A DNA stretch of 64,000 nucleotides from Bugula neritina (Eukaryota > Bryozoa > Gymnolaemata > Cheilostomatida > Bugulidae): NCBI GenBank assembly GCA_964035545.1, contig OZ037768.1, positions 12,405,741-12,469,740 on the forward strand, read 5' to 3'. The position numbers were made by a program, and so were the translations under genes. Numbering within the stretch: the first letter of the stretch is position 1; each line of letters starts with the position of its first letter. Positions 24,516 through 37,585 of this stretch are shown one piece after another. Below the pieces are notes generated by a model. The model had not been told where the DNA came from, ran no database searches, and saw nothing but the letters and a program-made list of their open reading frames with translations.

Positions 24516-27500
24516 ATGATATTAGAATTATTCAGAAGCTTTCGGGCCTCAATTACCAATTTGGGTAAGTTTTACATGAAAAGCTAAATAATTTGCAAAC
24601 TTGTCTAACAATAAATATATGCTAGTCACTTGGGTTTAGCTGATTTTGTTCCAATATAAATATATTGGTGAGTTACATGTATGTACACTCTTATAGTAGC
24701 TGCATCCTCAATCTGGTGAATATAGTCCCATTAGAATTTAGATGAACCATGATTACAGTAGTCTTTTTTGACCTACTATTTTGTTTTGGGCGAAGTGATA
24801 CAGCCAATTTAGTAAAGATCTAGTCATAAAGATATGCTATCGGCTAATGGTGTATTTGATATTTTGAAGTAGTATTCAAATCCAATAGAGTTCCTTCAAT
24901 CAGATTGTAAAATGAATATATCTGAGTTTATACATGACAGTATTGTCACTTTTAGTATGTTGCCGAGCTAGTGAATCTGAAATAGAGGTTGACAGTGAGG
25001 AACTATCTATTGATCAGAGTGAGATCAGTAGTAGTCAACTACATACACCCTCTTCTCTGGACAATGAAGACCCATCTTCAGTAAGCACACACTCAACTTA
25101 AAGAGTTAGGAGTAACTGTAGAATTACACTGCAATGACTTTCACTTTCACATTTAGTTTTAGTTTTTTAATTGAGAAGACTTGAAGTTCCTGGTTGACTA
25201 TTTTGAAAATGGTGATTTACTTTTCTGTTTCATCACTACTTTAAGAAACCTGTATAGCTATACAAATAGTGTTTATTATGTAACAACAAGAGTGGAAGTA
25301 GTGAATAGTGTAGATAGAGTACTGCTTCTGTTGCAGCATGAATTTAATGTGAATGCTGAGGCTAGAGATAACTATTCCCTGCTGCATGTAGCAGCAAAAC
25401 AAGGAAATGAAAAAGTGATCACTTCATTTCCAAAGCATTCAAAACTATTTGATTCCACGACTAAGGTAACAATTTAGTGTATTCAGTGCCTTCACCTGAG
25501 AACAACCGTTGGCTGTGTATGTTGGTTCGGACTGATAAAAACCAGTCTACCCAAACCTACTTTTAATTGTTGCAGAATTTACTCCTAATATATTTTGAGT
25601 TACATGTAGACACAGTGCATGCTGGTGCTTGTAGAATGGAATGACACCTCTCCATGTCAGCATTGAAAACAATCAACAAGCAGTAACTTGGATGTTACTA
25701 AAAAAAGGCGCAAAGCCTGAACTCAAAAATGATGATGGACATACAGCTCTGCACCTAGCTGCTCAGCATGGTCAAGCTGCAATAGTTTTACTTCTGCTGG
25801 AGAAATATGGTGTCTCCCCTGACAGCAGGGCTAAGGTGAGAATTATTCTGCTAAACTTGAGATAGCTCAGCAAAATTATGAACATTTTGGAGTCTGTTTG
25901 ATCAATGTATGTTAGCTTCATTACTTTTTATGATTAAAAATTACCTACATTGTAAATGGCCATGTTAATGTTCTGCTTATTGTTGAACTACATAACCTAT
26001 AAAAAGAATTGTTATATTTTCTCGAATCTAGAAACCCTCATCATAATGTTAGTAAGAGTGCTGACATCTTGTTAATTATATTCTTTATTCTAATCTCTGA
26101 TGATTCATAAAGTCTACTGAACGGTTACTAGTAATTGTGTTTACAGAATTGCTACACGCCTCTACATTATGCTGTGAAAAAAGGAGACATCGATACCGTC
26201 TGTGCTCGGATTGAATATGGCGCAAGAGTAAGCGCAGAGTCGGAAGATGGGTACACCCCCCTACACATTGCTGTTAGGGATGGACACAGTGATATTGTAT
26301 CGATGCTGTTGGAAAATGGTGCTAGTCCCAACTGTTATACCAAAGTAAGTCTACCTTTTCCGAACAGCTAGAGATGTTACAGTTACTTTTTGTGATCAAC
26401 TGCCAGTGCGGCAGCATACTATCTCAACATTTGCTGTTCTAAGTTTCTTTATTCAAACTTCCATTACTTTTTTATTCAGCAGATATCTATTTTATAAGTG
26501 ATTAATAGTTGATTAGTTTTCATTTATAAATTATTTGAATCAAAGTCCTGAATATGTCAAAGAGGAAGTTAACTTTTATTTTAAATCAGCTCGTAAGTAG
26601 AGAAGCTACAAATCTAAGAAAATTAACTCCAAGTTACCAAAATAATGTGACAACACAAACTGTGCCCTTAATGTTACAACTGCAACTGTTATACCAACTG
26701 ATTGTTATCATGAACTATGACCCTTATCATGAAGTGGAAAACATAAAATTGAAAGCTTTTCTTATTAAATATTATTTGAGTATTGATTATTGAATATTTG
26801 ATTGAGTTGCTACTGCTATGGTATATTTTAGGACGGATTAACCCCAATGCACCTGTGCAGGCAGGAAAACCATGCTCTCACAGCAGAGATTCTCTTTAAG
26901 TATGGTGCTAGTCTCCCTACAACTTCTAAAGCTGAGAGACATAGTGGTCAGGTAAATATTGTAAAATCTCTGTCACAACATGAAGCAGAAGTAGACATTG
27001 CCCTTACATTATCTGTTATAACATCATCTACAGTTTGATATTAGAATCATAACATTGTAGTATTCAATATTGCAACTTATATTGGACTAAACATATTTGA
27101 TTGTGTGTTAATTTTGTGTTCGCATTGACTTAGTCTGACATTTGATTTTGTGTCAGCAAAACATTGCTACAGCATCTTCTGGGCCATTAGTCAATGAGTT
27201 GATCAAACCATTTCTAAACTTTGTCTCACAAGCTGATTGCACATGTGAGGAAATTAGTAGTCAATCTGGCTCTGTCTAGCGTTTATCTGAATCACAGTCT
27301 ATTTCTAAGTCACGAGCTAAAAGTGCATCATTTTACTCGTTTTGATATAAACGTTTTCCCAATGCATGTCAGTTCTGTTTTTGGTCAATTATTGATTTAT
27401 TGAGTCAGCTAACTAGTAAATATAACATCAATGAAATTTACGGATGCTGACTGAGATTAGATAGAGCTTTAAAATTTTTGGAGTAACTTACTAGAAATTG

Positions 27501-29920
27501 GTCATGTTTCGCTAAGCATTGAGACATACCAATTGTTAATTTTGTGTGAATCAGGGTAACTGCCAAAAGAATGATAAATTTTCAATTATTCGGTTTATTT
27601 AAGACCTTTTATAGTTACTGGTTTTTTAGTTAGGCACTCTTCACTTAATAAATTGGTCACAGCATTATGAATGTTGAATTAGTATATTTGGAGTGCATTA
27701 TATCATTATATATATTATAAACGCCTATTGAAGTGTCTATCTATGAAAATGTATATTTAGTGTGATTGTACAATAGCAATGCAATAATTTCCTTGTAGGT
27801 GTATGGTATGCAGAGCGTTGAGACAAAACCTCGAACAGCAAAAATCAGGCGGGCTTTACGTAGCATCGCCTCTGCTGGTAAGGATCTGATTATTAACTCA
27901 CCAATTACTTTGTCTCATACTGGCAATCATTTGCAAAATTAAATTGTTAAGATTTTTTCGAATCGAAAATTACTAATTTATGGTTTTGCATAATGGTAAA
28001 ACCCATAGCTAATTTTACTTTATTGTTAGAGGCCTAGTGAGTTCCAAGCAATAATTTAGCCATCAATGTATGTAAATATATATCAGTTCTTTACGAACAC
28101 GCAGCGACTCACACGCAAGCACATACGAACATGCACACACCCACAAACACCCACACGCACCCATACTAGTAGTTTATTCTATTCATTTTAGGCCTCAAAT
28201 GCAAGAGTGTTTTTACTCTGAAAAAGAGAAAAACTTGTAAGAGGGCCCACAGCACACTTCATTCTCAGGAGGATTTACACTCTGACAATTCAATGAAAAG
28301 TAAAAACTCTGGAGTCACTAAGTACGTTTAGTATATAATGTACCCAACTATATGTGAACCAAATTGATCTATTTTTTCTAAATATCACATGGACAAGAAA
28401 TGCTATGGGCATGTTTCTCATTCTTTGGCTGTACGTAGTTCAAAAGCGGTTTATGAAAGACATTTTGTAAATTTGTTATATAAAATCAGTTTTTTTTCAT
28501 TTGTAGTGAGAAGCTCAAATTGAAAAGGTAATGGTAACTAACTTGGAAGAATTGTTGCCGTTAAAACTGTTGCTAAACATTACTCAGTTCTATTGGGTTT
28601 GTTTTAGTAATTACAGTAGAAGCTTTTCTATATATATATAAGAAGACTGCTACTGCAATAACAACACACACCCACACAAACACGCACACATGCACACATA
28701 AATTAACTACCAGCTACTTCATTATTAACTGCGTTGACATGGTATATGCATCTCACTTTAGATTCCGTATCAGTTTCCTGGTGGATGCCAGAGGAGGAGT
28801 CTTCCAGGGATGCCGAGAGAAAGTCCATTTTACCATCCCACCTGGTGTGGCAACCGGACCAATGAGAATTGTGTGCCGTCTCCTTGAGAAAGGAGTGATG
28901 CCCTCTCTCCATAACGATGAATTACTCATCTTCCCCATTCTCTCTCTAGAACCTGCTTGTGCCACCTTTATCGGGTAATTTTTATTCACACACTTGTCAT
29001 TGAGTTTAGTGGGAGAAACTGAAAATCTTAATTTCATTTTTATTACCTTTTTCATGTTTTCATTAAACCTTATTACATCTTTGTTCAAACACAGCACATG
29101 TAGAGAGTATAACTGTTTTCTAAAAATGGCACCTGTGTTTTTCCTTTACAGCCCTGTCATAATAGATGTTGCTGCTAGTCAAGATGAACAGGAAACCATT
29201 GTCATCGCAAGTGATGATGGTGTAACATGGCAGGAACATAAGCAGACAGTGAATGACAGCCTTTGTGGTATGTAGTATTAAATAGTAAACTTTGTTATCA
29301 ACTTTATCTTTTGCCAATTTTGAGCTGTCAACACCCTAGGATTCATCAGTATTGAAAAGTTGTTATTTTTACAAGCAGTGTAAAGTTACCAGGTATAGAA
29401 ACAGGTTGTTATAGCATGTCACATGCTGGTATTTATACAAATTTATACAAACTGTCTAGCATATCTCCAGACTTTAATACCTTCAGAAGTGTATAAACAA
29501 TCTCAACTGTTCATTGCCTTAAAATACTTCCTTCTTCTAGTTAATGCAGCTGGCTATGGGTATAGCCACTATATTCATTGAGCAGTCTTTTTTAAGAACA
29601 TCTCTGATATCTTTTGAAGCTAATAGTAACATGCAATATGATCAGAAATGTGAAACTAGCTTCTGCTTACACTTCAAATAGTAGCATTATTGATATATCG
29701 TCCCTCTTTATATAAAAATATTAGGATTGTAAACTTGTATCAAAGCATAGCAAGAAAACTTTAATACATAACTAATCTGATATATGTTATGTGCTCTTTA
29801 GATGTTGAGACTTTGGACAGAATAGTAGAAAAGAATATGACAAGAATTGTTACAGCGAAGCTGCGCCGATATTTTGCTTTCGTCTCAAAAGCGAAAAGGG
29901 AAAATACTTCTGACTTCTGA
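24516..29920 (+). CDS. Ankyrin-repeat/ZU5 protein, copy B (intact)
   Basis: Exons: 24516-24564, 24956-25080, 25337-25465, 25635-25835, 26147-26344, 26832-26951 (or -26990), 27799-27877, 28192-28321, 28507-28527, 28762-28974, 29152-29267 and 29802-29920. All junctions are GT-AG and phases agree throughout, giving 499 aa (512 with the longer sixth exon). The order is a short N-terminus, an acidic Ser-rich stretch, six ankyrin repeats (one in exon 3, two each in exons 4 and 5, one in exon 6), a basic linker, then a ZU5 domain from FLVDARGGVFQG to RIVTAKLRRYFAFVS. That is the first ZU5 of ankyrins. The protein stops there: no second ZU5, UPA or death domain follows. By family knowledge, ankyrins tether membrane proteins to the cytoskeleton and this ZU5 binds spectrin; whether this short form does is unknown. 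The exact splice choice at exon 6 is uncertain. Confidence 0.75.
27157..27279 (+). other. Conserved possible alternative terminal exon, copy B
   Basis: The same 40-codon open stretch after CAG as in copy A (6334-6456), ending in TAG, nearly unchanged in sequence. If used, it would end the protein after the ankyrin repeats. Confidence 0.35.
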
Positions 29921-32280
29921 AGTTTTAAAAGTATTATGTGAAGATTATATAGAAAACTATATAAAAGACATTATTATTATTAACTGCTATATATAAATAT
30001 TTATTATGTTGCATTGGAAAAAAATAAGTTCTTAGCTCTCAAACTACTTTTGTGATTTAAAATCAAGTGTACTTTATTCAATGCTTTGGGCCTCGATACT
30101 TTGTCTAGTCATCAAGTTGTTGTTTTGATTCTCATTCTCCAACATAAAGGGGAACTTCAAAACATATTTGGCTACGAAATTAGCATCAAACAAAATAAAA
30201 TCTTTGGTTTTGATACTAATTTCAAGTGTTTTACTAATGTTTATTTCTAAATACTTGTTGAGGGTATACTGCTTGCTCTAATATCTTACTTATATTCACC
30301 TATATTGTCTATTTAAAGCACTTTTGTGTAATTGTATGCATTTTCTTGCGTAATCACACATAATCACATATGTATAATATAGAGCAGCAATAGTGTGTAA
30401 TAGTCTGTGCAATATATCTGAGGGTAAAATTATTTTCCTCATTCAATACACACATATAAAGTGTACACCAAAACATACTTTGTTGTTGATTAAGTATTCC
30501 ACATAAATCCCTGGTGCATGTAATGTTGATAAACATAGTCAACCACACTGATTATACATTTTACCACAAGTTAGTGAGGGATGAAAACGAATATTATAAA
30601 AACTTGCCAACCAGCCACAACGGTTATAGGGGTACAAAAGCTGTCCAAATTGTGAGAGAACTCATTGACTTAGAGTTGTGATTTTTTTCATAAAAAGGTA
30701 TTCACATAATTATTCAGCCATTGTAGTTTCAACACTTGCAGAACATACATGTTGAAAAGGCGAGTGAAAAACTGTTTTTACCTACTTTTTGCATTTTTTT
30801 TTGGATGTAGTTAAAGCTTTATAACTGTTTACACTCAAAGGCAACAAGCCTAGATTTTACTGATATTGTTGCCCTATCTTGTCTCTACATCGCTTAACAA
30901 GTGTAACAGCAAACTTTAAAATAAATTTTCTTTGAGGCACATTTATTTTCCATTTGGCCACATGAGGCACAATTGCACTCTGATCACTGTTATTAGTTTG
31001 TTTGCCCAAAAGGTTCGTTGAAATGTTACTAAAGTCTATAGATATAGCCATTTTTAACCGTTTTGTAAAATATCAAAGACATCATGGTGAGACTGCAAAA
31101 CTACAAGGTGAAGCTCCTGTAATATATACATCTGGTGAGGTTAGAGCTTTGCCATTTTATGCATAACACAAAACACTCTGCTGTTGCTACTAGTAGATAG
31201 TCATGATATTCACTATATATTATATCATTGAAGGAATATACATGTATTTCACTAAAATAAATTGTGGTTTGCTCATTTGCTCCCCCCCCCTTCCGTACTC
31301 CAGCCACAAATTGAAGCCATGCGCCTTAGCTACAGTTCATAGAAAAAAGTCCATTGGAATTTTGTAATATATGTGTAGTGGCCAGCGAAGCGTACAAATC
31401 ATACACGTGCACCATAACCAATCGTGTTGAAGCACGTGACTACCCCCTGTGGAGCAGAACGCTTCCAGACAGTTTTATATAGCTAGTTATTTCAGAGTAG
31501 TACAAGAATAGAGATAGTAGGTTAAGTAGACTTGTGAGAGTATTGTGGATGTTAAATGTATTTTTTATGTTAGTTGTACGTATATAATTAAATATAGTCT
31601 TTTATCACGTATCTTCTGTGAAGTTCTTAGGACGTTCATCTAATTAAAACACAGTTGCACACAGGATCTACCCCAAATATTATAATTGGCAAAATTATAA
31701 CATATTTTACTAAAGTTTTTTCTGATGAAATTCCCTCTGAAGTGAAAATAAAAAACATTTTCAGTTTATAAACAGTAATGATAATGGCGTACCGTAGAAC
31801 CGAGTGATGTGCGTTTGATTTAGCCTTCCTCTGCTATCAGTGATGGCACAAACTGTACAGCTAAAACATGATATTTTCTGTAGATCTGAAATAATATTTT
31901 TATTTATTTGTAATATTAAATAAATATAGATCAGATAGAACAAAATTTGCAAAGTTTCAATATATTTGTTGTGCCCCACCCAGTGGCCCATTGTACCCTG
32001 GTACCGGGGCACAATTGTCATGAAAATTTAACTATTTTGAAAGTTGTGAGAGAGATAGAAACAACAAACTGATACCTGTAATAGACAACAGATGCAGCAT
32101 TAAGACTAGAGATTATTGAACTAGTAACTTGAAAAACAGACGAATGAGAGCAAAAACTTTAAAGTTCTACCCTTTGTGCCCCCCCCCTCCCCCAGTCACC
32201 CCTATATTATAATATTATGTTGGTGAATAACGTTATGGCCAGCGGAAGTATAACATCCTGTATCCCCTGCTAAACACAAC
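29921..32280. other. Non-coding part of copy B
   Basis: Matches 9113-11480. No conserved coding frame. Contains the copy B counterpart of the possible solo LTR (about 31374-31670) and C-runs near 31282 and 32180. Confidence 0.5.
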
Positions 32281-32297
32281 ATATATACATATATACC

Positions 32298-32425
<128 letters not shown>

Positions 32426-33061
32426 GAGTGGCTGCCCAAGTGTTTAAAGGACAAACCCTGAGCTAGCCCACACTGTTATTCAGTAGCTTCTTTTAATACC
32501 GTACTCTTTTCTTTACTTGATGTAACTTTTGCAAAATGTAGTTTTTCTTACTTGTATTATTCTTGCTATCTGTCACCAATATTGCAGCATACCACTGATA
32601 GCTGACACAGGCACACAGGCACATAACCCTACGTGATTAGATCATCTTAATAACCCACATGTAGTTAGTTATCCTCATAAATTTGCAACGTTACATCATG
32701 TACTAGTTTCTAGCTCTGATCACTGCTTGTATTTAGTAGCTCACAATTTACTCACTGTCAACAAAGCTCATTTGAAAAAAATTCAAGTGGGTTTGAAAAT
32801 AGTTGCTAATAAACATTATGACCAGTAACTGCTTGCACTGTGCAGAGACTTGAAGATTCAAATACTTGATTTTAATTCCAGTTTAATGACTTTACTTTGA
32901 AATACTTTGAAAACAAATCTGTTCTAACGTTTAAAATATTATGGAAAAACAGCAAATTTGCATCAATGTTTTACAAAACTAAAATGTTTGCTACTGAGTC
33001 CTATTATATTATATTGATCGAAGCTAGAGAAATAGTAGATTCAAACAACTTCTAAATTGGA

Positions 33062-33225
33062 TCTAGAATACCATTGTTGTATGACATCATCTTTATTTGT
33101 GTACATTCTTACAGAAAGCATTATTGTCATGAAGCTATGTTGAGTGTTAATATACTTATACTGCAAGAGTTATATTAGGATTATTCAGAGACTTTTGGAC
33201 TTCAATCATCAGTTTGGGTAAAGTT
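33062..33225 (+). pseudogene. Relic of the ankyrin/ZU5 first exon, copy B
   Basis: Counterpart of 12985-13145. The start codon is lost here too (GTT in place of ATG), although the TAG seen in copy A reads TTG here. It ends in a GGGTAAAG donor-like sequence. Confidence 0.5.
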
Positions 33226-33344
33226 TGCATGAAATAAATACTCAATAAATTAGAAGTAATTATAGAACGAGTTTTAGTAATTGGAAAATTTGGAACATTC
33301 ACTGAAGAAAACAGAACAACAAATGCAAGTAACATTTTCCAACC

Positions 33345-33528
33345 TCAATGTGAATGTGAATATAAGTTCAACCAAGTAGATTTACATGTAACGAGAGATG
33401 TTTGGGAGTAGCAAGCCTCATCTGGAAGAATATAGCCATCAGAGAGCCAAGTATTACAAATCTCAGTCTTATACAAACTACCGGCTTGACCATCACCAGC
33501 CAGCTGGATGGAATATTTTAGATTATTA
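33345..33528 (-). CDS. Conserved minus-strand terminal exon, copy B
   Basis: 184 nt between a TTTAG acceptor and a TGA stop, the same length and frame as 13267-13450. The peptide retains SIQLAGDGQAGSLYKTEI and ILPDEACYSQTSLVTCKS. Differences from copy A are substitutions only, which favours real coding history. The gene it belongs to was not assembled. Confidence 0.4.
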
Positions 33529-33794
33529 CTAAAGAGAAACTGGTTTTCATATAATAGGTGATGGTCCTATATTCATACTGAGACAACAGATAGCATCTAT
33601 AATGTGATGGAATAACTGCAAGTACGCACATAACTCAACGTTATTGCAAGAAACATGCTCTATGCTTCAAATTTGTGGGAGCATGGAATCGGGCCATGCA
33701 AACTTGGAAAACTTACCAATTTTTTATCTATCTTCATGCTAAAAAAACTTAAAATTTCCTTCTGCTTTATATTTTGGAAGAAAATTGATCATAT

Positions 33795-34143
33795 TAAGTT
33801 GACCGCAATGTCTGTCAGCTGAAGAGCAACCGGTTCTAGCAGTTGAGGAGAGACTAGCACCATACTTTGACAGAATCTCTGCTATGAGAGCATGGTTTTT
33901 TTGCATGCACAAGTGCATTGGGGTTATTCATTCCTAAAATGTATTATAGCAGTGGTATATTAACCAAACTTCTGCTTCAATTTTTGACAAACATTTTACA
34001 ATGTTTACCTGACCACTATGTCTGTCAGCTGAAGAAAAACCGGCTCTGGAAGTTGAACAAAGACTAGCACCATACTTCAAGAGGATCTCTTCTACAAGGA
34101 TGCGATCTTCTTCCATACTTAGATGCATTGGTGTTACTCCATT
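33795..34143 (-). pseudogene. Inverted array of two ankyrin exons, copy B
   Basis: The minus-strand exon at 34143-34009 is intact (135 nt, TAG acceptor, peptide with MHLSMEEDRILVEEILLKYG, then CAG/GTAAAC). The second unit, about 33936-33800, starts GAATGA, so it has a stop in its second codon. Copy A has three units; the middle one is missing here. Confidence 0.55.
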
Positions 34144-34300
34144 CTAATGGAGGGCCTGAAAAGTCAAATACTAAACCTATACTTAGTAATTCCAGGGTTT
34201 TTGTTTCCATGTAAATTGTCAAAGTTGACATTCTTCTGACAATCAGTTGTGCTGTAAACAGCCAGAATGGTCTTTTTCTTTTTCAGTGTGAAAACACTTA

Positions 34301-34687
34301 TGTACAGAATGGTATATATTAGGAGTGTTGACATTAGGAAATCTTATGGAGTCATATGGGCGCCATTATGCCGAGATTGGTACCGCGAGTTTATATAAGT
34401 TATAAAGGAAAAATTTTGTCACTTTAGTTATTTTATTTTTTTTCTATTTCATGTGTACATTTTTTTTAGTTTTGTTTATTGGTAAAGTTTTTAAACACAT
34501 TTTGAAGCACATAAAATTAAAATAAAAATTGAAACTCAATCATGCACGCATATACAAAGCTATAAAGTTTAAGGTTCGCTGTGATTACATTGTGAATAAT
34601 GCTTGCAATAACCATTTTACACAAAATACGTGACAGTTGCTATAAATGTCAGACTAGTAAATTGGATGCAAGTAGACATGTTAATAT
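34301..34687. other. Unique stretch before the retrotransposon cluster
   Basis: No gene seen. AT-rich single-copy sequence between the end of duplication copy B and the first LTR. Confidence 0.4.
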
Positions 34688-35108
34688 TGTAGTTAATTTC
34701 ACAATTCACTATATTATGTAAGGGTCGACTTAAACAAAGCCACTACACCAGGTTGTTTAGGCTATGATAAGTTTATTATTTACACGATACAAGAAGTTCT
34801 AATTACTGCTAAACACGAATAGAAACGATTATATAATAAGTGAGCATTTATACACAACTACTCTAAATGAAGTCCCAAGCTGCTCTGCCCTGCTAGCTAC
34901 TCAGCGCGCTTCCACTACGAGTAGCTAGCTCCACCTGCTATTAATTAGTGTGTCAGTCCTGATTGGTTGTTACTGGTGGTGCCACTGTTGGCTATAGCTA
35001 CAAGTCGCAAGAGGTCGATGTAGTCGATCTCCACCATAGCATACAATATAGAGTCGACCCTTTCGATATAATAACTAGCAATAAATTGCACCACTAAAAT
35101 CCATTACA
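34688..35108 (-). repeat. 3' LTR of the minus-strand element
   Basis: 421 bp. On the plus strand it begins TGTAGTTAATTTC and ends CCATTACA. It aligns with 36739-37105 through landmarks such as TAAACAAAGCCACT, GCTGCTCTGCC, TGCTATTAATTAG and ACCCTTTCGAT. Confidence 0.8.
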
Positions 35109-35111
35109 CTC

Positions 35112-35509
35112 TCCACACCTATCGAAAGGTACACTCTGTGTTGTTTCAGAAATGGCATGCCCAAGATGGCATCCTCCTTGAGTTGACTGACGATGAAGGT
35201 CTCACTGATCGTCTGATCACGGACTCTACCAGTCAACTAGATTACCCCATAGAAAGGAATACACGACCCGTCCGCCAACGTGCCGTGCTCCCCTTCATAT
35301 GGTTCTAGGCTAGCCCTGTCCCTGGCACTGAGAGTGTCGAATAGACGTCGACTCAGTAGATTTGTGGTGCACCCAGTATCCAACAGGAATGTGACAGCTT
35401 TGCCAGCAAGTTTGCCGGAGAGGAAATAGCTGCTTCCATATGGCTGGGCACTCACTGAGCGATTTGTCTCTTGAGGCGACACCTCATGTGCATGGAGTTG
35501 GGGATGCAC
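35112..35509 (-). pseudogene. Retrotransposon aspartic protease, truncated
   Basis: The minus-strand frame from 35509 contains FLLDTGCTTNLLS, the catalytic DTG motif of a retropepsin, then GTLADGSCIPFYG. A TAG (35239-35237 region) interrupts where the related plus-strand element has a Glu codon. After the stop the frame continues with ETFIVSQLKEDAILGMPF and then runs into the LTR. Protease is normally needed for Gag processing; here the domain is cut short and nothing of pol follows. Confidence 0.65.
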
Positions 35510-35533
35510 CTGTGCTTTTCGGTTGCAAGGGGG

Positions 35534-36683
35534 TCATCGACGTTGCATGGGCGGGCAGGGTACGTCTCGGTCTCGCTCACACACGGGCGGCCGAGTGAAT
35601 TCTCGGACTGATGCTTGTGTGGGCAACCGAGGAAAATCCCTGTTGTGCTCCCACTCGTCGTTCACTCGCTCATCAAGCAAACCTTCAAAGCGGTTTTTGA
35701 GTGCCCAAGCCGGAGGTTTTGGTGGGCCTTGCGGCCTACTCACCCTCCTTGGGGTTTGGGCCTTGGCCTCTGCCTTGAGGGGTTTAACTGGGGCCCACGG
35801 TCGGCGGAAGTTACCGTGGGCCGTCGCTGTTTAACCGCCTCCCACTGCCGCGGGGGCAACTTCGTATGAAGTGCCCACCACTACCACAGCCCCAGCATAC
35901 GGGGCCGCGCCTGTCGTCGACAGCTACCGACGACCTCCTGGGTCACTCGGCTGTCGCCTGCTGGCGCAGTTGCCTGATCTCGGCTAGCAGTTCTTGAATC
36001 AAGCTCGTGGTCAAGCTAGTAGATTCGTCTGCTGCTGCCGCTGCGACCTGTACAGCTGTCTTCGCCGGCGACGTCGACACGTCGTCTGCCCCGACCTGCT
36101 GTACTGTCGCACCAGGTCGACTCGCACTGTCGGCTTGGAAATAGGCATTCCCAAGCCTTAGAGCTCTCTCCATAGTCTCAACTTCGGCCACCAGCAGATG
36201 CTGTTTCAGACCGAGGTTGTTAATAGACTGGAGGAATGCATCCAGTGCTAGGCTCTGTCGACTGTCGGCAGGCAAGTCGCTGTAAGCAACTTGTGCCAGT
36301 CGTTCGACTGCGGTAGCATGCTCTCGCAGATTGGTCTTAGGATTTCTCCTAAGACTCTGCAGTTGCACGCGAGCATCTCGAGCGGTTAATCCAAACCGAG
36401 CTCGTAGTGCTTCAAATATGTCACCGACATTCTGGCTTACCCCATAGGGTTTAGCCGGCCCTGTCAGACATAACCGCAGCTGGATCAGAGTAACCCTATT
36501 CGGCCATCCGCAGATGTCCGCCACATCACTAAACTCAGTGATGAATTGCTCCACATCTTCTTCCCCTGAGAAGATGGGAGCCCGCAAGTGGTACCTGTCC
36601 ATAGGCAGCGCTGGGCCGCCTATGTGATCCTCCTCTATTGCTGCTGGCTCCTGTCTAGGTGCGTCGACGACTTCGTCGGCCAT
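35534..36683 (-). CDS. Retrotransposon Gag (C-terminal part frame-disrupted)
   Basis: ATG at 36683-36681 opens a Gag of about 246 residues ending at 35943. It contains YHLRAPIFSGEEDVEQFI, ARFGLTARDARVQLQSLRR and an Ala/Thr-rich tail, matching the Gag of the plus-strand element (37586-38537) block for block. This is the capsid-like part that packages retroelement RNA. Further Gag-like sequence at 35743-35534 lies in another frame after a stop, and no zinc knuckle was found, so the C-terminal part is damaged. The region is GC-richer than the surroundings, as expected for a foreign insertion. Confidence 0.65.
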
Positions 36684-36738
36684 CTTACTCCCTGGCCAGG
36701 AGCATTTGTAGTAAGTGGAATCCCACCGCTGCCACCAC

Positions 36739-37105
36739 TGTAGTGAATTTTGCCAGTTCACTATTATTATGTGTGGGTCAACTTAAACAAAGCCACTGCA
36801 CCAGGTTGTTTACGCTAAGATAACTTTATTATTTACACAAATACAAGAAGGTTATTTACTGCTAGCATGAATAGAAAACGATTACAAAATTAGTGAGCTT
36901 TAATACACAACTACTCTAAATGAAATCCCAAGCTGCTCTGCCGGCTAGCTACTCAGCGCACTGCAACTACGAGTAGCTAGCTTCACCTGCTATTAATTAG
37001 AGTGTCAGTCCTGATTGGTCGTTACTAATGGTGCCACTGCTGACCATAGTTACAATCCGACGTAGTCGAACTCCACTATAGTATACAATGTAGCGTTGAC
37101 CCTTT
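36739..37105 (-). repeat. 5' LTR of the minus-strand element (outer end uncertain)
   Basis: Begins TGTAGTGAATTTTGCC on the plus strand and matches the 3' LTR up to ACCCTTTCGAT near 37105. The expected last 45 bp, ending CCATTACA, are not found here. A matching end occurs at about 42740-42773, beyond the plus-strand element. Confidence 0.65.
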
Positions 37106-37198
37106 CGATGCTAATTAACGCCATAACCATAAGCGTAACGCTATCGTCTTCTACTGAGCACACTAACTGTCTATTCTGCGTACGGTTGTTAATTCTAT

Positions 37199-37550
37199 TG
37201 TAGTGAGTCATGCAAGTACAAATACGGGAATTGCCTTCGCTCCATTCTGGGAATACTAAGACCCTTATGTAGCAACCAATTAGCAGCACCGGAAAATATG
37301 CTTCCGACTCACGTGACACTTCCCGGGTTATTAACAATTGATCACGTTGTTGTAAGCGGAGGCTTGAAGTAGAAGCATGTGTTAGTAGTTGACTGATGTA
37401 TAGGATAATTTGATGTGATGTTTACTTTATGCTTTATTGTGGATAATAAATATAATTACTCGACAGCTACCCTAGTAATTGCTAGCAGAATAACCAAATA
37501 ACTATACGCAAGTAGATAACTCACGCACAGTATTTGCACAAATTACTACA
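37199..37550 (+). repeat. 5' LTR of the plus-strand element
   Basis: 352 bp, TGTAGTGAGTCATG to AAATTACTACA. It differs from the 3' LTR at only a handful of positions (for example TTGCCTTCG versus CGCCCTCTC). Confidence 0.9.
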
Positions 37551-37570
37551 GTGGTGGCAGCAGTGGGATC
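37551..37570 (+). promoter_or_regulatory. Probable primer-binding site
   Basis: GTGGTGGCAGCAGTGGGATC directly abuts the 5' LTR. The minus-strand element has the same sequence with one difference at the same place. The matching tRNA was not identified. Confidence 0.5.
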
Positions 37571-37585
37571 TTGTGTATAGCAGTC

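Larger units (their letters stand above)
34688..37110 (-). mobile_element. LTR retrotransposon, minus strand, gag-protease only
   Basis: Left LTR (the 3' LTR) at 34688-35108 and right LTR (the 5' LTR) from 36739 to at least about 37105 are clearly similar. On the minus strand the 5' LTR ends ACTACA and is followed by GTGGTGGCAGCGGTGGGATT, which is also what follows the 5' LTR of the plus-strand element nearby; it is the likely primer-binding region. A purine-rich AGGTGTGGAGAG precedes the 3' LTR. Between the LTRs are a gag gene and a protease fragment only: no reverse transcriptase, RNase H or integrase. The right LTR's outer end is uncertain because another element starts at 37199. Confidence 0.8.

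Noticed and set aside
35523-35869. Plus-strand ORFs of 84-103 codons
   Set aside because: They lie opposite the minus-strand gag C-terminal region and protease, with biased composition typical of shadow frames.
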